From assembly GCA_008828725.1 (NCBI GenBank), contig MEHQ01000174.1:805631-869630 (forward strand): a stretch of 64,000 nt of DNA, in the 5' to 3' direction. Source of the DNA: Saccharina japonica (Eukaryota; Sar; Phaeophyceae; Laminariales; Laminariaceae). Shown here piece after piece: positions 58,756 through 64,000 of this stretch; position 1 is the first letter of the stretch, and each line of letters begins with the position of its first letter. The notes under the pieces are model-generated. The model made no database searches. It was not told where the DNA came from and saw only the letters and a program-made list of their open reading frames with translations. Position numbers and translations under genes: made by a program.

Positions 58756-59940
58756 GTAAGCCCGTACAAGCGCCAGCACCAGCACCAGTCGAAACTCGTA
58801 GCTATAGTACGTAACTTTGCCTATAAGTGCACATGGCGAGGTCGCTTGCTTCGTGAGCCGCTTCCATCTTGCTCGCGCCGTTGTTGACAACCTTTGGCGG
58901 CCTTCTCGTTTCTCATCAGCCCATTGATGGGCATCTTTAGATCATAGCCGTGCGCGCCTCTCACCATTTTCGAAAGCAGCTTTCGTAACGAGGCTCGCTT
59001 CGTGTCTTGTACCGTTGCCTTGTACCGGCACCTTGTACCGGTATTTCGGAAGGCATCTTGATTCCGTCTCCCTTGTATTAATATTGCTTGTGGTGCTGTG
59101 CGCTGTATGTACCCTGTACCCCTGTCCGCGGAAAACGCGGCGGAATAACGAATGGGCAATGGCCAACGGGCCAACGGCGAATAGCTTGTCGCTTGCCGGT
59201 CGCCCGTTGCGACAAGCGACAAGCTATTCGTACCTACGAGTACGAGTGTACGAGTACAGATTACACACAATTACACCGTTTTCTATCTTACAAGTCATTC
59301 GAGAATAACTCTGGATATGCGGTAGGTAGCGATGTCCGATTATCCGGTGTATGTTCCTCTGGACACAAAGCACCTGTGTTGCTCTCCACACAAAAAAACT
59401 CGATTCTGGCTCTATGTATTTCAGCCTAACGTCTGGAAGAACCTCTACCACTGTATTTTTTCCCATAGGACATTTCGTAATTCTGCTCTAGCTCCAGCTT
59501 CGCAGCTAATCAAAAAGTCCACCACCCTGCGATGGGCTCCTTGGTGCTCTCACTACCGCGTGGCAAAGCGGCAGCAGTTTTGTTGTCCTCTACGAACAGC
59601 GACTACGTCGCTGAAGTTTGACAATGTGGTTCCAGGCGGTTGAATTACGCCGCTTTTTCAAATGGCGACGACTTCCGTTGGTGCATGTTTTAGAGAACTC
59701 GTACACGTACGTACAGCATCCCATTTCGTACGTACGACCTCGTACTCTAAATCTGGTACGTTTTGGCCGTTTTTTGCTGTTTTTGAAGGCACACTACAAA
59801 GGTCGGTTGCGGCCGCTGTTGTGCTAATCCCAAAGTCCACCACCCTGATTATTCTTCCTTGGGTCTATGCAGGCATATAGGAGGAGTTCTGGGCGATTTC
59901 ATGTTGGTCTAGCACAGCGACTACTTCGTTGAACATCGCC

Positions 59941-60192
59941 TTATCGAGCGGCGCGACTACCTAGCGGCTCGAGCTGCGAAATCGCTTTCAGCAACAGCGG
60001 ACGTGAATTCTCGAGATCTACAAATCTCATCGCCAATGTAGCTTCAGTTTTGTCTACACCCAGTATCACTTGGGCTTGGGCCTTGATGCTGAGGCTCTCC
60101 GGTGCCTCGGTAGGGAGAACACAGGGACAACGATGAGCGTTTCCAATTGCCTTGTGAGGGGCTGATTTTGACCAGATCCCGGTTTCAATCAT
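59941..60192 (-). other. Coding-like stretch, possible pseudogene fragment
   Basis: Reads APESLSIKAQAQVILGVDKT, EATLAMRFVDLENSRPLLLK, AISQLEPLGSRAAR to a TAA; one frame over it continues DKAMFNEVVAVLDQHEIAQN to about 59860. A diverged tandem copy of the downstream part lies at 59480-59640. It looks like a decayed gene. Family not recognised. Confidence 0.3.
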
Positions 60193-60354
60193 ATTAGGCG
60201 TTATGGAAATACATCATTTTGGTGATTTGTGGGGAGAGCAACACAGGTGAAAGGCTGCACAGGCCGCCGGGGCTTCCAACATTTTTATACGTATGCATTT
60301 TCAAATTGTAACTCACAACAGTTGTGTGGATGCCCCCCCCGCCCCCCCCCCCCC

Positions 60355-60825
60355 TACCTGTAGATATTACCGCCTCATTACCAGTCATTACACACAAGTT
60401 CAAGGTCACAACCAAGGTCTGTAACTCCGTTCCGTATACAGACCCGAGGTACCAACCCACGTGGGTGTGTATACTCCGTACCGTAACCGCACCAAAGAGA
60501 ACCTGCCTGGAGCGTCCGCCCCACATCGCGTCGACGCACATCTAGGAAGTTAACCTAAAAGCAGCCCTGTTACCCCAAGTGACAAAACGCCTTTTGCTTT
60601 TGACGCGCAGTCGCATGTCTCAAGAATGAAGGGGGGTGATGCGGATACCAAGTCTCCCCTGTAGATAGTACCGCCTTATTACACACATGTTTACGGTCGC
60701 CCACGGTCTGGTCAATCCGTTCCGTGTAGACCCGAGGCACCAACCTACCTCGGTGGCACTCCACACCATCACCACATAAGAGAGAACCTGCCTGGAGCGT
60801 CTGCCCCACAGCTGATGTATCTGTT
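60355..60825. repeat. Diverged tandem duplication
   Basis: CTGTAGATA-TACCGCC, GACCCGAGGYACCAACC and GAGAACCTGCCTGGAGCGTC recur about 300 bp apart (60357-60530 and 60658-60815). Confidence 0.75.
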
Positions 60826-61144
60826 TCAGTATTATAACTACTTGCAACATGTCTAAAAACAAGGCATGGAATACCGGTACATAGTAACGTTGGAAATTCT
60901 GAGGGGGTATTTGGCGTCCCCTGTCCCCAACAACAACAACAAAAACTCCGTACATGTGGAAAAACACATCTTAGGGGCAACCGTCAGTAGTAGTCGCCGG
61001 TACGGTACAGGTGCCCTCGTGAAAGGTGCGAAGTGAAAGGCAAGCATCCCAGTCGCTTGCAGCCCATACTACTGTTATATTTGGCAGTGGCAGCGCGTTA
61101 CGGGCGAATGCGACGGCGCAGCGCTGCTGTCAGGGCGTGTCTTA

Positions 61145-61231
61145 ACCCATTCATAACTGAAAAAAAAAATCCCGACACTAATTCCAAGTAGTTTGTACCC
61201 AAATATGTGGGACCAGTTCTTAAGGGGTTAA
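61145..61231. repeat. Palindromic repeat (ACTAATTCCAAGTAG family)
   Basis: AACCCATTCATAACTGAAAA to GGGACCAGTTCTTAAGGGGT. Confidence 0.75.
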
Positions 61232-61301
61232 CCCTGTTTGATCGGTTTGACTGAACAGAACGGAACGAGATTATTCGCCGTCGTTCGTTCCGTTCCTATA
61301 G

Positions 61302-61487
61302 GTTGGAAAAAAGAAATCGTGTTTGGGCCCGCGCGGAAGCCCGGACCTCGCCGGCCAAATCAGTCCAAACGGTAACTACCGCAATTACAGCATGTCGGGT
61401 CCGCAGTTATTTTATCGTCCACCTCCATCTGCCGAGGCCATCCGTGTGCTCGTTCGGTCAGCCCGTTCGGTTCTCCTACACTCGTGA
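61302..61487 (+). CDS. Candidate last exon of the plastid-leader gene
   Basis: The acceptor GTTCGTTCCGTTCCTATAG has a good pyrimidine tract and is in phase with the 58755 donor. 61 codons: VGKKKSCLGPRGSPDLAGQ, NYSMSGPQLFYRPPPSAEA, IRVLVRSARSVLLHS then TGA. One frame over, coding-like sequence continues (GATPFVVPPKITVLTPERME), so a splice or frameshift may alter the end. Confidence 0.35.
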   Translation, partial: VGKKKSCLGPRGSPDLAGQISPNGNYRNYSMSGPQLFYRPPPSAEAIRVLVRSARSVLLHS

Positions 61488-61627
61488 ACAAAAGAAAGGG
61501 TGCCACACCTTTTGTTGTTCCTCCAAAAATCACGGTTTTGACCCCGGAACGCATGGAATCTATATATCCGCCTTTGTAGCTAAGCAGTAGCCATTCCCGT
61601 GGCAAATAATATCTCATTCGGTTCCGT

Positions 61628-61830
61628 TCTAATTTCGACGAGAGTCGACGAAGGAAGAAAGGGCTGAAATACTCCGGCTCGCGATAGAAGTGTAAGGCAC
61701 GTACCGTCGTAGTAGGGAGGGAGGAGAAGGGCCTACTTGAGCGACCCCGGATCTGTGTTACGACTGAAGAGGGAGAGAGAAAAGAAAGGTAAATACGATA
61801 ATAAATGGGATGGGGGGGGGGGGGAATGGC
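61628..61830. repeat. Dispersed repeat with GACCCCGGATCTG core, copy 3
   Basis: Same order of motifs as 27374-27545, ending in a G run. Confidence 0.65.
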
Positions 61831-62778
61831 GCTTTGAAGATGTTTGAGACACGACCTCAGTTGTCAGTCGTCCTCGAGACCTCCAGTGGCCTCCAATATT
61901 GTGTTGATTGTTGATTGTTGATTGCCGCTTGGACGAAACCTGCGTCCCAATGGTCGACGAATAGCGCGTCTGTCAAGGAGGCGTATACGTGTCAGGGAAA
62001 CGGGAAAAGGACCGCTGAGGGCGAGGTTGATAGTATTCGATTTTTGTTTGGGTTTGGGGCTTGTGTTCGGACTTTTCGGGTCGGCTTTTGCGTTAGTACC
62101 GTCGATTGTTTAACTGTAGTGATAACCGGCAGTTTATTGAAACATGCTCTTCACATGGTCGTATGTCAAACGAAATACTGATGCCTATCAGACCACCTGC
62201 CCGGAAATACACCAAGCGCACTCTCTGCCTCCATGATGACTTGATTGATGCCAGAAGCTTTTCCATGCTCGCGCGGCAGTCCCGTCTGGTTTCGACACGT
62301 GGCACAAAAAAACAGAAACCTAGCGTAGGGCTGTGAACAAGGCATGCCTTAGCTGTGGACGCCACGGGTCTGTACCACTCTGTCCTTACACATAAGGACG
62401 GTTTGTACTTTAATATGCAATACAAACTATCCTTGTATTTAGGGACATAGTGTTAGTTATTAGTTGGTTGGCGAAATAAGCCAACTAACCAACTTACCGG
62501 GTACTCTATCAGCAATACAAAACACCCGCCAAAGCCACAAATACGCCATCCACACACAAAAAGACGCAGGACTCCGCGAGTTACCGCACGCAACTAATTG
62601 CAATACCTAATGCACAGCCAACGAAATAACTAGTCGGCGGCTTACAGCCAACGCGTGCTATTTTTGCCTTTCAGGGGTAGCGCCTTATTTTTATGAGGCT
62701 CCTCGTTCGAGGAGCCCTTTTTTTCTCACCCAAAAAAACGAGACTGCAGTACTAAAAGGGTTCACAGCGGTAAGGGTG

Positions 62779-63040
62779 CTTAACCCATTCATAACTGAAA
62801 AGACGGTCCCACACTAATTCCAAGTGGGTTGTCCCCAAATTCGTGCGACCAGTTCTTAAGGGGTTATAAAGGTCGAGCTTTTTATTTTCGGCAGTTTCTC
62901 GACCAAAATCTAACCCATTCAGAACTGAAACGAAGGTCCCACACTAATTCCAAGTAGGTTGTCCCCAAATTCGTGCGACCAGTTCTTGAGGGGTTATAAA
63001 GGTCGAGCATTTTATTTTCGGCAGTTTCTCGACCAAAATC
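62779..63040. repeat. Tandem pair of palindromic repeats plus flank
   Basis: A 131-bp unit (palindrome plus GGTCGAGC-TTTTATTTTCGGC and CAGTTTCTCGACCAAAATCT) occurs twice in direct orientation. The flank was copied with the element, so this is a segmental tandem duplication. No gene is seen from 61500 to 63840. Confidence 0.8.
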
Positions 63041-63613
63041 TCTCTCCGAAAACGCCTGTGTTTTTTCGTTGTTGGCAACCTTAGTCTTCCCGTTTTGAAA
63101 ACACATAAATGAGCGCTGAAAAAACGATACGAGCGCCCTCTGTGCGAACTCAACACGCTATTTTACGGGAAAAAACAGTAGTAGTGTAAAGCTCAAGTGA
63201 GGAAGGGGCCTTGGGGAGAACAAAAGTATGCTGTCACTACGGTATCGTAGCATGCACCCGTTGCCTTATCAAAAGCGAGCAGAGAAGAGCGGGCAGCGGT
63301 ACAGCAGGCATCAGAGCATGCTGCCCGCGTGTGGTCCATTCAGCTCCTAATATACACTGCAGTTCGGACGCACGCCCCCTATATGTATATCCCCCCGCAG
63401 GTAGCGGGCTGATTCGTGTTTACAGGCCGATGCTGTAGCCGAAGTTTATTTCCATGTGTTTTCCGTCTGAAGCCGCGGAGGCGTTATTATGTTATACTCG
63501 TTTTTCGTTCGGATCCTCCGTGTCTTGGGTGTGACTAAATGATGACATATACTGCTGTATGGAGGTTTATGTCTTCCCCGTTAATGTTTAGCTTCCAGCC
63601 TGTGAACTACACT

Positions 63614-63740
63614 ATTAATAACGGGGAACGTAGTAATCATACCCAAATGTAGCGTATAAATATAGGGGGATACCTGTTTTTTTTTGTCCATCGTGGGTTC
63701 GGATTACGATGTTACTACATTAGCCCACCCCGAAATAGTA
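63614..63740. mobile_element. Diverged MITE related to the CCATAGTAAATAGG family
   Basis: ACGGGGAACGTAGTAAT at the left, ATTAGCCCACCCCGAAAT at the right; weak inverted ends. Confidence 0.4.
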
Positions 63741-63844
63741 CGTTCAGCGGCGTTCTGCGTAGGGGATTTATACGGTACCATGAATGTTAGGAACGCCTCC
63801 TCGCCGTACGTATAAAAAGCCCCAACTTTCGACTGACCCCCCTC

Positions 63845-63970
63845 CTAGCAATGTTCGCCTGGTCGGTGAAAACCCGACATGCTCCGCCCCGGCATTGTAG
63901 GGATGCGAGGGTCTACGGTCATACGACTACATACGGCCATGCATGAATATCGAGTACACCCCCCCCCCTG
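63845..63970 (+). repeat. Poly-C-ended dispersed repeat
   Basis: TCGGTGAAAACCCGACATGC, CCCGGCATTGTAGGGATGCG, ATACGACTACATACGGCC and GAGTACA then C11. Confidence 0.8.
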
Positions 63971-64000
63971 TTTTATTTGGTACGCCTCAAGCTCCGCCTC

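Noticed and set aside
60550..60980. Minus-strand open frame of 136 codons
   Set aside because: It overlaps a diverged tandem duplication and shows no consistent codon bias or start context.

Overview
The window reads as nuclear DNA of a photosynthetic stramenopile, most likely a brown alga of the Ectocarpus type. This is inference: genes have many exons joined by GT-AG introns of about 0.5-2.5 kb, low-complexity protein inserts are frequent, one first exon carries a bipartite plastid-targeting leader ending in an A-F motif, a short TTAGGG run is present, and introns are crowded with small inverted-repeat transposons. No rRNA, tRNA or CRISPR array was seen.

Layout. (1) About 1.1-32.0 kb, minus strand: one very large gene of about 16 exons. 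The reading phases of all the junctions I could place agree. It encodes roughly 3,400 residues: an N-terminal region with a degenerate GIY-YIG-like segment, about 12 IQ (calmodulin-binding) motifs, two Cys-rich zinc-finger-like modules, and several C2-type domains toward the C terminus. One exon is split by a 1.39-kb hAT-like transposon with an 8-bp target duplication. Next to it the assembly has a single N between two unmerged copies of a 194-bp overlap. (2) About 32.6-39.2 kb, plus strand, divergent from the first gene: a gene of unknown function whose last exon appears frameshifted at a G run. (3) About 42.2-58.0 kb, minus strand: choline-phosphate cytidylyltransferase (CCT). Exons 2-6 lie in the right arm of a spacerless 7.6-kb palindrome (centre 46943/46944) and a downstream exon lies left of the palindrome, so the left arm (an inverted copy of exons 3-6) sits inside a CCT intron. 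The arms differ by SNPs, slippage indels and a 209-bp Harbinger-like MITE present only in the left arm. (4) 58.27-61.49 kb, plus strand: a short gene with a plastid-type leader, sharing a 247-bp bidirectional promoter with CCT.

Introns and spacers hold at least eight repeat families. The most notable has a poly-C end (GAGTACA-Cn) and repeatedly sits in antisense just downstream of 5' splice sites. The proteins suggest Ca2+/calmodulin- and lipid-linked signalling (IQ/C2 gene) and phosphatidylcholine synthesis (CCT); no operon-like linkage is expected. All exon borders were placed by eye from splice motifs and phase, without RNA evidence.
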